Numbered from the stretch's first letter, positions 17,998 to 25,578 are shown. The stretch: DNA of 32,811 nt from Pedobacter sp. ASV28 (GCF_016428855.1 NZ_JAELTN010000055.1:1-32811), one strand, 5' to 3'. Notes: generated by a model from the letters alone, not told the origin. Made by a program: numbers and translations.

Positions 17998-18077
17998 GCT
18001 TAAAGCCCAAGGCTAAAAGCGCATAAAATTCAACTTCCAAACCTGCTTTAAGCGTTCCGCTTTAAGCCTTTAGCCTT
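17998..18077. repeat. Degenerate inverted repeat between proC and argE
   Basis: GCTTAAAGC (17998-18006) pairs with GCTTTAAGC (18045-18053), and AAGGCTAAA (18009-18017) pairs with TTTAGCCTT (18069-18077). Similar GCTTTAA/AGC-rich words recur near 11680 and 21055-21090, so this is probably a decayed member of an interspersed repeat family. It touches the proC stop codon. Confidence 0.5.
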
Positions 18078-18879
18078 ATTCATTGTATAACCCGCCTGCT
18101 TTTTTAGCCGAAAGTTTAATTCCTTTAATTAGCGATGAACTGAAACCATTATGTTCCATTTCATTTAAGCCTGCAATAGTACATCCTTTTGGCGAAGTTA
18201 CCTTATCTATTTCAGTTTCTGGGTGAGTTTGGTTCAATAACAATAAATCTGCTGCTCCTTTGGCCGTTTGCACCGCCATTTTCAAAGCGTCGTGCGCATG
18301 GAAACCAATCTCTACACCACCTTGTGAAGCCGCCCTAATGCTGCGTAAAAAGAACGCGATGCCACAGGCACACAAGGCCGTTGCCGAGGTCATTAAGTCT
18401 TCTTGGATGGTCACCACTGCACCAACCGTTTCAAACAAGGTCACTACTTCGTTTAAATTTTCATCAGTTGCATTATCTGTAGCGATGCAAGTCATGCTTT
18501 GTCCAATAGAAATGGCCGTATTGGGCATTGCCCTAATCACCTGTACATTTTCGCCGAGCTCCTTACGCACATCCGAACAGGTTACTCCCGAAACCACTGA
18601 AACGAAAAGCTGCTTTTCTGGATTTACCGCAGGCGCCAGTTGTACTAAAACTTTTTTTAACTGTTGCGGCAATACTCCCAAAACGACAATATCAGCACCT
18701 TCAATGGCAGCCAAGTTATCATCACTCACTTTAAATCCAGCAGCCACTTCTTCCGTCATCAACTTAATGTTTCTGCGGGTCAAAGTAATGTTGTCTGACT
18801 TGCAATAAGCTTTATTTACGAGTCCTTTTGCTAAAGACAGTCCAATATTTCCACTGCCGATAATGGTTATTTTTTTCAT
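18076..18879 (-). CDS. proC: Pyrroline-5-carboxylate reductase
   Basis: This enzyme reduces pyrroline-5-carboxylate to proline with NAD(P)H. The Rossmann motif is at residues 7-13 (IGSGNIG). The C-terminal block with VTSPKGCTIAGLNEMEHNGF matches the ProC signature (VxSPxGxTxxGLxxxE), which binds substrate. The length of 267 is normal. Its place inside the arg cluster links proline and arginine synthesis from glutamate; proA and proB are not in the window. It is separated from argB by a 319-base gap filled with repeat sequence. Confidence 0.93.
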   Translation of the reverse strand: MKKITIIGSGNIGLSLAKGLVNKAYCKSDNITLTRRNIKLMTEEVAAGFKVSDDNLAAIEGADIVVLGVLPQQLKKVLVQLAPAVNPEKQLFVSVVSGVTCSDVRKELGENVQVIRAMPNTAISIGQSMTCIATDNATDENLNEVVTLFETVGAVVTIQEDLMTSATALCACGIAFFLRSIRAASQGGVEIGFHAHDALKMAVQTAKGAADLLLLNQTHPETEIDKVTSPKGCTIAGLNEMEHNGFSSSLIKGIKLSAKKAGGLYNE

Positions 18880-19198
18880 CTTTTTGTGATTATCGTTGAT
18901 GAGCTCGCAAGCTCGGTTACCCAGATTTTATGATTTCACCGATGTTTCGATGGTTTTATTTTATTTGAAAAGCAGTAGTGATGCTCTTTTTAATGTTTAG
19001 CCCTGCTATCCGCTTCAATCTTTTTTAACGCGCTGTTATACTTCGTTTATCGTCATTGCGAATAGAAACGACGTGGCAATCTTCAACTATAATGCAACAA
19101 AAGTATTTTCGCTGCTATCAGGTTTGGAAACGAAAGACTGCAACATTCTACTCCCAAGCAGTCATTGCTTCGTGCCTCGCAATGACGATTACACAATG
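18880..19198. other. Repeat-bearing intergenic gap between argB and proC
   Basis: There is no credible gene in this 319-base stretch. It holds a small hairpin GAGCT-CGCA-AGCTC at about 18899-18912, which is AT-rich DNA otherwise, and a composite REP-like element at 19051-19187. A short plus-strand frame through the element is only repeat sequence. A promoter for proC and argE could lie here, but I see no convincing TTTG/TAnnTTTG pair. Confidence 0.6.
19051..19187. repeat. REP-like element A (composite)
   Basis: CGTCATTGCGA at 19051-19061 is the inverse of TCGCAATGACG at 19177-19187. The right arm, read inverted, shares its first 25 bases with the arm of element B at 21160. The left arm continues as a different variant (AATAGAAACGACGTGGCAATC). 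It therefore looks like two REP subtypes placed head to head about 100 bases apart. Confidence 0.75.
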
Positions 19199-19987
19199 TT
19201 ACTTCAACAGCTTCGTTCCGAAAGTGCCTGTCGCTATCTCCGCTAATTCATCGGCTTTGCCAATATAAACTGAAGTTACGCCCTTCTTAATTGCTTCAAA
19301 AGCATTGTGTAATTTCGGAATCATCCCTCCTGCTACCGTTCCATCCGCTTTTAAAGGCTCAAAATCGGCCGAGCGAATTTCCCTCACTACAGTCGCATCA
19401 TCATTTACATCTTTCAAAACCCCTTTCTTCTCGAAGCAATATACCAAATGCGTTTCATATAGGGCCGACATTGCCACTGCCACTGCCGAAGCAATCGTAT
19501 CAGCATTGGTATTTAAAAGTTGTGTCTCACCATCATGCGTAATGGCACAAAGTACTGGTACAAAATCTACTTTTAGCAAATTGGCCAAAGCCGTTGCCGA
19601 AACCGAATGCTCATCCAAATCGCCCACAAAACCATAGTCTATCTCCTTTACCGGACGTTTTTTTGCCTTAATGATATTCCCGTCTGCCCCCGTTAAGCCA
19701 ATGGCATTGCTTCCTTTTGCTTGCAGTTGCGCAACAATATTTTTATTAATCAATCCTGCGTAAACCATGGTCACCACCCGTAGGGTTTCAATATCGGTAA
19801 TTCTACGGCCATCAACCATTTTGGCCTCAATGCCTAGCGAAACGCTAATCTCAGTAGCAATTTTACCTCCTCCATGTATCAATATTTTAGGCCCTTTTAG
19901 TGCCGTAAAATCCTCCAGAAAACGGTGAAGATTTTCGGAATTGTCAATAACGTTTCCGCCTATTTTAATGATGGTTAGTTTTTGCAT
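19199..19987 (-). CDS. argB: N-acylglutamate kinase
   Basis: This 262-residue member of the amino acid kinase fold phosphorylates N-acetyl- (or N-succinyl-) glutamate. KIGGN with K8 and the phosphate-binding HGGGK at 38-42 are present, followed by DGRRITD, which carries the substrate-binding arginine, and TGADGNIIKAK further on. The length suits ArgB without the extended N-terminal helix that marks many arginine-inhibited hexameric forms, so simple feedback inhibition is less likely. Related enzymes in this phylum can prefer succinylated substrate; sequence alone does not decide. It follows argF' after a 78-base gap. Confidence 0.94.
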   Translation of the reverse strand: MQKLTIIKIGGNVIDNSENLHRFLEDFTALKGPKILIHGGGKIATEISVSLGIEAKMVDGRRITDIETLRVVTMVYAGLINKNIVAQLQAKGSNAIGLTGADGNIIKAKKRPVKEIDYGFVGDLDEHSVSATALANLLKVDFVPVLCAITHDGETQLLNTNADTIASAVAVAMSALYETHLVYCFEKKGVLKDVNDDATVVREIRSADFEPLKADGTVAGGMIPKLHNAFEAIKKGVTSVYIGKADELAEIATGTFGTKLLK

Positions 19988-19990
19988 GTT

Positions 19991-20024
19991 TTAGGTTATG
20001 GGTTATAAGTTATGAGTTATGAGC
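19991..20024. repeat. GGTTAT/GTTATGA short repeat ahead of argB
   Basis: The stretch contains GGTTAT, GGTTATAAG and two tandem copies of GTTATGA. The word GGTTATAAGTT is shared with the inverted repeat around the four-helix-bundle gene. Further along (20041-20065) an AACTC-type word group resembles the one inside argC. Confidence 0.5.
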
Positions 20025-20065
20025 TTAGGCATTTACACCTGTAACTCGAAACCCAAAACTCTTAA

Positions 20066-21052
20066 CTATTTTATTTCTTCCAACATCGCTTTTAGCACTG
20101 CCTGAGCAGACCACAACCTATTTCCTGCTTCGTGAATGACCAATGAATTTGGTCCATCCAATATCTCCGAAGCTAATTCCAAATCGCGACGAACAGGCAA
20201 ACAGTGCATTACTTTTGCATTATTAGTGAGCTTTAATTTCTCGTTGTCCATCATCCAACCATCTGGGAAAGGCAATATTTGACCATATTCTTTGTAGCTG
20301 CTCCAGTTTTTCACATAAACATAATCCGCATTGGCAATGGCTTCATCTAAATTATGTGAAATTTTGGCCCCTGGAGTAAAGCTTTCGGCGAGTTCAAATC
20401 CTGCTGGCTGAGCGATCGTAAAATCTAACATCCCTTCTTGCTGCGCTCTGCTCATCCACTCCGCAAAAGAGTTTGGTACTGCCTGCGGCAAAGGTTTAAT
20501 GTGTGGAGCCCAAGCTAAAACTACCTTTGGCACTATGCCTTTAGCCCTGTCGGCAATAGGAACCGGATTGGTCTCGGTAATGGTGATCAGGTCGGCCAAG
20601 CTTTGTAAGGGATGCCTGGTTGCACTTTCTAAACTTACCACTGGTACGCCACAAAATTTCACGAATTTGTTAAAAAACTCTTCGTTGTAATCTTCGTCTC
20701 TGTTCTGCAATTTTGGGAAAGAACGTAATCCAAGAATATCACAATATTCTCCCATCACCGCCGCAGCTTCGCGAATATGCTCTACGGTAGTCCCATTCAT
20801 AACGATACCATCCTGCGTTTCTAAAGCCCAGCCTTCTTTATCCATGTTCATCACCATCACGTTCATCCCCAAATTAAGGGCTGCTTTTTGGGTGCTTAAA
20901 CGCGTACGCAAACTTGGATTCATAAACACCAAGCCTAAGGTTTTATTTTTACCCAGATCGCCATAAGCATAAGGACTAGCTTTTAAAGCCAATGCACTTG
21001 ATACTAATTGTTTGATGTCTGCTACATCGTGTACGGAAGAGAAAAGTTTCAT
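20066..21052 (-). CDS. argF': N-acylornithine carbamoyltransferase
   Basis: This 328-residue transcarbamylase moves the carbamoyl group to N-acetyl- or N-succinylornithine to give N-acylcitrulline. The carbamoyl-phosphate motif SLRTR is at residues 47-51, HPLQ at 147-150, and HCLPVRR near the C-terminus replaces the HCLP motif of ordinary OTCase. Overall it follows the Bacteroides fragilis succinylornithine enzyme closely, with the same numbering through the first 90 residues. At the residue known to set acyl specificity (Pro90 in the B. fragilis succinyl enzyme, Glu92 in the Xanthomonas acetyl enzyme) this protein has Val90, so its acyl group is undecided. The frame extends to a TTG at 21082, but the ATG at 21052 aligns with relatives and is chosen. 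Confidence 0.93.
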   Translation of the reverse strand: MKLFSSVHDVADIKQLVSSALALKASPYAYGDLGKNKTLGLVFMNPSLRTRLSTQKAALNLGMNVMVMNMDKEGWALETQDGIVMNGTTVEHIREAAAVMGEYCDILGLRSFPKLQNRDEDYNEEFFNKFVKFCGVPVVSLESATRHPLQSLADLITITETNPVPIADRAKGIVPKVVLAWAPHIKPLPQAVPNSFAEWMSRAQQEGMLDFTIAQPAGFELAESFTPGAKISHNLDEAIANADYVYVKNWSSYKEYGQILPFPDGWMMDNEKLKLTNNAKVMHCLPVRRDLELASEILDGPNSLVIHEAGNRLWSAQAVLKAMLEEIK

Positions 21053-21159
21053 TTTAAGCGGAAAGTTTAAAGCGAAAAGCAAAAAGCTTTTCCTGTTTAT
21101 TATCTAATTTTCTTCAGAGGCCAATCAGCATCGCTTTGACCTCATTCACTTATCAAGTT

Positions 21160-21239
21160 CGTCATTGCGAGGCACGAAGCAATGTTAAAGCTACATCTCA
21201 TACTAACGTTGTAAGATTGCTTCGTGCCTCGCAATGACG
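21160..21239. repeat. REP-like element B
   Basis: A perfect 24-bp inverted repeat has arms 21160-21183 and 21216-21239 and starts CGTCATTGCGAGGCACGAAG, with a 32-base loop. It lies between argD and argF', 11 bases beyond the argD stop codon, and could fold in the transcript. Confidence 0.85.
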
Positions 21240-21250
21240 GGTAGTTTATA

Positions 21251-22381
21251 TTATTTCACTAGTTCAGCAAATGCTTTTAGGAACTCCTCTGCATGTTCCT
21301 TGGTCAAATTCAATGCTGGCAGTAAACGGATCACGTTAGGCTTTGCTTCTCCAGTAAAGATAAAATGTTTGAATAATAAATCCTTCTTTACATGAGCTAG
21401 CGCTTCTGGCAATTCAATACCAATCATTAAGCCTCTTCCACGCACTTCTTTAACCTGCTCAAATTTCTTTAGCTCCTCGATCAGATAAGCACCTACTTCC
21501 TCGGCATTTTTCATCAAGTTATCTTTTTCGATCACCTCCAACACGGCCAAAGCGGCTGCACAAGCTAAATGGTTCCCACCAAAGGTAGTTCCAAGCTGTC
21601 CATGCCAAGGCTTAAATTTAGGTGCAATAGAAATCCCAGCAATTGGGAAACCATTGCCCATTCCTTTAGCCATAGTGTAGATATCTGCACTTACACCAGC
21701 CCAATCGTGCGAATAAAACAATCCAGTTCTGCCATAACCACATTGTACGCTATCGGCAATGTAAACCGCATTATATTCATCACAAAGTGAACGTATTTTT
21801 TGCAAGAAGCTTTTTGAGGCCTCTCTAATGCCGCCTACACCTTGAATGCCTTCAAGAATTACCGCTGCAATTTCATTTCCTTGTTTTGTGAAAGCGTCTA
21901 CTAATGCCTGGTCATCGTTATGGGGCAAGAAAATAACATTTTCCGTTTCGTTAACTGGTGCTACAATTTTTGGATTATCCGTAGCAGCCACCGCTAATGA
22001 AGTACGGCCATGGAAAGCACCCTTAAAAGCAATGATTTTTTTTCTGCCGTTGTAAAAAGAAGCCAATTTCAAAGCATTTTCATTAGCTTCTGCTCCAGAG
22101 TTGCATAGGAACAATTGATAATCTACTTTTCCCGAAACCTGGCCTAGTTTTTCTGCCAACTGTACTTGCAAAGGAATTTTAATGGAATTAGAGTAAAACC
22201 CTACTTTATTTAACTGTTCGGTTAAACGTTGTACATAATGTGGATGGGTATGGCCAATGCTAATTACCGCATGACCGCCATATAGGTCTAAATATTGTTG
22301 TCCGTTAGCATCCCAAACATTACTGCCTGATGCTTTGGTGATTTCTATGTCGTTTAATGGATATACGTCGTATAAGTTCAT
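21251..22381 (-). CDS. argD: N-acylornithine aminotransferase (class III PLP)
   Basis: This 376-residue PLP enzyme transaminates N-acylglutamate semialdehyde to N-acylornithine using glutamate. The PLP lysine is K239 in YTMAKGMGNG. D210 in YIADSVQCGYGRTG contacts the pyridine nitrogen, and NSGAEANENALKLA at about 94-107 binds the phosphate. The length and the GGHAV motif near the N-terminus fit ArgD of the acylornithine type rather than GABA transaminase. It lies between the four-helix-bundle gene and argF', 43 bases after the former. Confidence 0.94.
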   Translation of the reverse strand: MNLYDVYPLNDIEITKASGSNVWDANGQQYLDLYGGHAVISIGHTHPHYVQRLTEQLNKVGFYSNSIKIPLQVQLAEKLGQVSGKVDYQLFLCNSGAEANENALKLASFYNGRKKIIAFKGAFHGRTSLAVAATDNPKIVAPVNETENVIFLPHNDDQALVDAFTKQGNEIAAVILEGIQGVGGIREASKSFLQKIRSLCDEYNAVYIADSVQCGYGRTGLFYSHDWAGVSADIYTMAKGMGNGFPIAGISIAPKFKPWHGQLGTTFGGNHLACAAALAVLEVIEKDNLMKNAEEVGAYLIEELKKFEQVKEVRGRGLMIGIELPEALAHVKKDLLFKHFIFTGEAKPNVIRLLPALNLTKEHAEEFLKAFAELVK

Positions 22382-22390
22382 TTCGTAAAA

Positions 22391-22809
22391 GTTGTAGGTT
22401 ATAGGTTTTAAGTAATAAGTTCTACTAAGCCCTAACCTTGGTAATTAAATTTATGAGCATTGCCTTGACATCGTTTGCTTCCTTTGAAAGTGTATTGAAA
22501 TTATCTTGGTTAATATAATTTAGGTCTCGTGATAATATCAAAAAGTACTCTGTTTCATTAGCTGACCCCAAAGCAATATTTAAAAAGTTTGCAAAATCTG
22601 CTTTTGTCTGTTTCCCACAACCTTCTGCAATATTAGCGGGAACCGATGAAGCAGCTCGCCGCAGTTGATTGGTTAGGCTATAAAGTTCTTCTTTCGGAAA
22701 ATCTTTTGTGTACCTATAAATTTCAAGCGTAAGCCCGTGCGCCTTTTCCCATACTTTCAAACTTTTGAAATCTTGCATGACTTATTACTTAAAACTTATA
22801 ACCTAAAAC
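22391..22809. repeat. 30-bp inverted repeat enclosing the four-helix-bundle gene
   Basis: The left arm is 22391-22420 and the right arm is 22780-22809. They are reverse complements at 28 of 30 positions (23 of 24 in the inner part). The left arm lies between the bundle gene's stop codon and the argD start. The right arm begins one base upstream of the bundle gene's ATG and contains the argC stop codon. The whole unit is 419 bases and contains only this one gene. It could be a small mobile cassette or a folded segment of the operon mRNA. Confidence 0.75.
22425..22778 (-). CDS. Four-helix-bundle protein (23S rRNA IVS / S23 family)
   Basis: This 117-residue protein matches the S23 family encoded in intervening sequences of some 23S rRNA genes. 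The opening FKSLKVWEKAHGLTLEIYRYT, the middle FPKEELYSLTNQLRRAASSVPANIAEG and the C-terminal helices are diagnostic. S23 proteins form pentamers of four-helix bundles, and the related Avd proteins assist diversity-generating retroelements; the function of stand-alone copies is unknown. There is no rRNA, reverse transcriptase or template repeat here. It lies between argC and argD, same strand, and is enclosed by a 30-bp inverted repeat. It has no clear role in arginine synthesis and is probably an insertion. Confidence 0.92.
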   Translation of the reverse strand: MQDFKSLKVWEKAHGLTLEIYRYTKDFPKEELYSLTNQLRRAASSVPANIAEGCGKQTKADFANFLNIALGSANETEYFLILSRDLNYINQDNFNTLSKEANDVKAMLINLITKVRA

Positions 22810-23783
22810 CCAATCGCTTTCAATTTCAGCCCTGCCGTTTCCTCTAAGCCAAACATTAAATTCATATTCTGAACCGCTTGTCCGCTGGCACCTTTTAAAA
22901 GGTTATCGATGATGCTGATGATAAATAATTTGTTGCCATGTTTTTCCAAATGAATCAAGCACTTATTGGTATTTACCACCTGTTTTAAATCGATGTTTTT
23001 CCGACTTACATGGGTAAATGGATGACTGGCATAATAGCTTTCGTAGAGCTCATACGCAGCTTCTTCGGTCAAATCACTTTCAATGTACATTGCAGCCAAA
23101 ATCCCTCTGGTAAAATCACCACGCTGAGGTATGAAATTTAGCGCTTCTTTCACTTCGCCTTGCAATTGAGCTAAGCTCTCACCTATTTCATTTAAATGCT
23201 GATGCTCGAAAGCCTTATAAATCGAAAGATTATTATTTCTCCAGCTAAAATGCGAGGTTTTGCTCAAGCTCTGCCCTGCTCCAGTTGAACCTGTAGTGGC
23301 ATTAATGTGAACTTCACTTTTTAGCAAGCCTTTTGCGGCCAATGGCAATAAGCCCATTTGGATGCAAGTTGCAAAACAACCTGGATTGGCAATGTTTTGC
23401 GCAGATTGGATTTTCTTTTTATTCAATTCTGGCAAGCCGTAAACAAAGTTACGAGTTGCAAGTTGCGAGTTTTGAGCTAATCTAAAGTCTTGCGATAAAT
23501 CGATGATTTTAACTTTTTCGTTTATCTGGTTTGCTTCCAAAAATTTCTTTGCATCGCCGTGGCCAACACATAAAAATAGCACATCAATATCTTGCGAAAT
23601 TTGGTCTGTAAATTTCAGATCAGTATCTCCGAATAAATCAGTATGTACATCTGAAATTAAGTTTCCAGCATTGCTGCTGCTATTTACAAAAGCAATTTCT
23701 ACTTGTGGGTGATTAACCAAGATACGTAGCATTTCGCCACCTGTGTAACCTGCTCCTCCAATAATTCCTGCCTTTATTTTCAT
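22803..23783 (-). CDS. argC: N-acylglutamyl-phosphate reductase
   Basis: This 326-residue NADPH-dependent enzyme reduces N-acylglutamyl phosphate to the semialdehyde. The Rossmann motif GGAGYTGGEML starts at residue 9, and the catalytic cysteine is C136 in NPGCFATC. HFSWRNNNLSIYKAFEHQHL carries the histidine region. The loop at about 104-113 (QNSQLATRNF) differs from the usual family loop and is encoded by repeat-like DNA. The C-terminus lies at the edge of the inverted repeat around the next gene, with the stop codon inside the arm. Protein length is normal and the enzyme looks intact. Confidence 0.94.
   Translation of the reverse strand: MKIKAGIIGGAGYTGGEMLRILVNHPQVEIAFVNSSSNAGNLISDVHTDLFGDTDLKFTDQISQDIDVLFLCVGHGDAKKFLEANQINEKVKIIDLSQDFRLAQNSQLATRNFVYGLPELNKKKIQSAQNIANPGCFATCIQMGLLPLAAKGLLKSEVHINATTGSTGAGQSLSKTSHFSWRNNNLSIYKAFEHQHLNEIGESLAQLQGEVKEALNFIPQRGDFTRGILAAMYIESDLTEEAAYELYESYYASHPFTHVSRKNIDLKQVVNTNKCLIHLEKHGNKLFIISIIDNLLKGASGQAVQNMNLMFGLEETAGLKLKAIGF
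23451..23476. repeat. AACTCGCA-type repeat inside argC
   Basis: On the minus strand this reads as AACTCGCA, ACTTGCA and ACTCGTA in near-tandem order, similar to intergenic words at about 20040-20062. It encodes the peptide QNSQLATRN within a surface loop of ArgC. It is in frame and contains no stop codon. Confidence 0.55.
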
Positions 23784-23826
23784 TAGTTTAAAGTTGAATG
23801 TTTAAGGGTATCTCTACCCTTTTGTT

Positions 23827-24285
23827 TTATATTTCAATTTTATAAAGTAAAAACTCTTCATTTGGCCCTTGCTTTACAAAACCAATTTGTTCGTAAAGAC
23901 TTTGCGCTGTAAAATTATCAACGGCTGTTTCTAGCTGAACATAAGCAGCGCCTTGTTCCTTCGCAAAATTCATGGCCGTTTTAATAAGCGTCTCCCCAAT
24001 TCCTTGTTTACGGTATTCTGGATTCACAAACAAATCGTTCAATATCCAATTTTTAACCAGTCCTACGGATGAATATTTCGGATAAAGCTGTGTAAATCCT
24101 ACTGATTGGTTTTCATCCAATGCTACAAAAATGACTGATTCGTTATTCTCTAGTCGGGCGTCGATGAAAGCCTTTGCCATTCCTAAATCAGAGAATTTAC
24201 CGTAAAATATCCTGTACTGATTAAACAAGCCAACAACTAAGTTAGCTTCATTTCGATCAATACGCTTAATTTTTATTTTACTCAT
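23827..24285 (-). CDS. GNAT family N-acetyltransferase
   Basis: This 152-residue cytoplasmic protein is a single GNAT domain. Motif A, VNPEYRKQGIGETLIKTA, has the acetyl-CoA pyrophosphate loop RKQGIG at 92-97, and YEQIGFVKQ near the C-terminus is motif B. It sits between argG and argC on the same strand with gaps of 80 and 43 bases. A link to arginine synthesis is suggested by context only. It could acylate an amino acid, a polyamine or an unrelated small molecule. The larger GNAT at the head of the cluster is the better candidate for N-acylglutamate synthase. Confidence 0.85.
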   Translation of the reverse strand: MSKIKIKRIDRNEANLVVGLFNQYRIFYGKFSDLGMAKAFIDARLENNESVIFVALDENQSVGFTQLYPKYSSVGLVKNWILNDLFVNPEYRKQGIGETLIKTAMNFAKEQGAAYVQLETAVDNFTAQSLYEQIGFVKQGPNEEFLLYKIEI

Positions 24286-24303
24286 CTTATCAGGTTTAGG
24301 GTT

Positions 24304-24347
24304 TTAAGATGTAAGGTTTTGGCGTATTAACCTTACCTCTATCTTAA
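24304..24347. repeat. Bulged hairpin between argG and the small GNAT gene
   Basis: GTAAGGTT (24311-24318) pairs with AACCTTAC (24329-24336). The stem continues as TTAAGAT (24304-24310) with ATCTTAA (24341-24347) after a 4-base bulge. It may modulate transcript stability or attenuate downstream genes. Confidence 0.5.
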
Positions 24348-24365
24348 ATCTTATTCCGTCAGAAG

Positions 24366-25556
24366 CTACGCTTCTGAGTTTACTTTATGCCAAATCATTA
24401 CTTGGTTACCGAATATTTTAGAGAAACCTTTTACATCTTCGCCACTCCAAGTATTGTTCATTTCGCCGTAGCTACCAAATTTATTGCTCATCAAATCATT
24501 AGCACTTTCGATACCAATGATGTGGAAACGATATGGCAACAACTCCACAAATACTTTTCCGTTAACGGTACTTTGTGTAGAAGTCAAGAAAGCTTCCATA
24601 TCTCTCATAATTGGATCGTGGAATTGACCTTCGTGCAACCAGTTACCATAGAAAGAGGCTAAATTCTCTTTCCAGCTTAACTGCCATTTGGTTAAGGTAT
24701 GTTTCTCCAAAGCATGGTGCGCTTTGATGATGACCATCGGCCCTGCCGCCTCAAAACCTACACGACCTTTAATACCTATAATCGTATCGCCAACATGGAT
24801 ATCACGACCCACACCAAAAGGAGCAGCAATAGCTTGTAATTTTTGGATGGCTCTTACAGGCGCCAATCTCTCACCATCAACCGCAACCAACTCGCCTTTT
24901 TCAAAAGTCAGTTCTACTTTCTTAGATTCGGTTTCAGTTACTTGAGTTGGCCAAGCGCTTTCTGGTAAGGTTTGGTTAGAGGTCAATGTTTCTGCACCAC
25001 CTACTGAAGTACCCCATAAACCTTTATTAATCGAGTATTTTGCTTTCTCTGCCGTATAAACCACACCGTGTTTGGCTAAATATTCAATTTCCGCTTCGCG
25101 AGATAATTTTAAATCTCTAATCGGTGTGATAATCTCAACACCCGGAATAAGGATATTGAAAATCATATCGAAACGTACTTGGTCGTTACCCGCACCTGTA
25201 CTACCATGCGCTACGTAATCAGCCCCAATTTTCTTTACGTAATTAGCAATGGCTGTAGCTTGGCAAACACGCTCGGCACTTACCGATAAAGGATAAGTTG
25301 CATTTTTCAATACATTGCCAAAGATCAAATACTTGATGCTGTCGTTGTAATAGTTTTCGGTTTCATCTACCGCAGCATGCGATGTTACCCCTAAAGCATA
25401 AGCCCGTGCTTCAATTTCCTTTAACTCTTCTTCAGAAAAACCGCCCGTATTTACCACTACCGAGTGAACTTCCAAATCTCTGTCTTTGGTTAAATGAATA
25501 CAACAGAATGAGGTATCTAAACCTCCGCTAAATGCTAAAACAACTTTCTTTTTCAT
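24366..25556 (-). CDS. argG: Argininosuccinate synthase
   Basis: This 396-residue enzyme joins citrulline and aspartate with ATP. The P-loop-like pyrophosphatase motif AFSGGLDTS is at residues 8-16, followed by HGSTGAGNDQVRF at about 116-128, which binds citrulline and aspartate. EKAKYSINKGLWGTSVGG is also typical. The length matches ArgG of this phylum. It follows the ArgA-like GNAT gene after a 111-base gap that holds REP-like element C. Confidence 0.97.
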   Translation of the reverse strand: MKKKVVLAFSGGLDTSFCCIHLTKDRDLEVHSVVVNTGGFSEEELKEIEARAYALGVTSHAAVDETENYYNDSIKYLIFGNVLKNATYPLSVSAERVCQATAIANYVKKIGADYVAHGSTGAGNDQVRFDMIFNILIPGVEIITPIRDLKLSREAEIEYLAKHGVVYTAEKAKYSINKGLWGTSVGGAETLTSNQTLPESAWPTQVTETESKKVELTFEKGELVAVDGERLAPVRAIQKLQAIAAPFGVGRDIHVGDTIIGIKGRVGFEAAGPMVIIKAHHALEKHTLTKWQLSWKENLASFYGNWLHEGQFHDPIMRDMEAFLTSTQSTVNGKVFVELLPYRFHIIGIESANDLMSNKFGSYGEMNNTWSGEDVKGFSKIFGNQVMIWHKVNSEA

Positions 25557-25578
25557 CTTGTATTTAATTTTACTTTTC

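Noticed and set aside
18260..18808. A 182-codon plus-strand frame opposite proC
   Set aside because: It runs antisense to a clear proC with intact motifs, and its protein is cysteine/serine-rich low-complexity text typical of shadow frames.
21053..21082. TTG start extending ArgF'
   Set aside because: The added ten residues come from repeat-rich DNA, and the ATG at 21052 aligns residue for residue with the B. fragilis enzyme.
22425..22778. Diversity-generating retroelement, because S23 proteins resemble Avd
   Set aside because: There is no reverse transcriptase, template repeat or variable repeat in the window.
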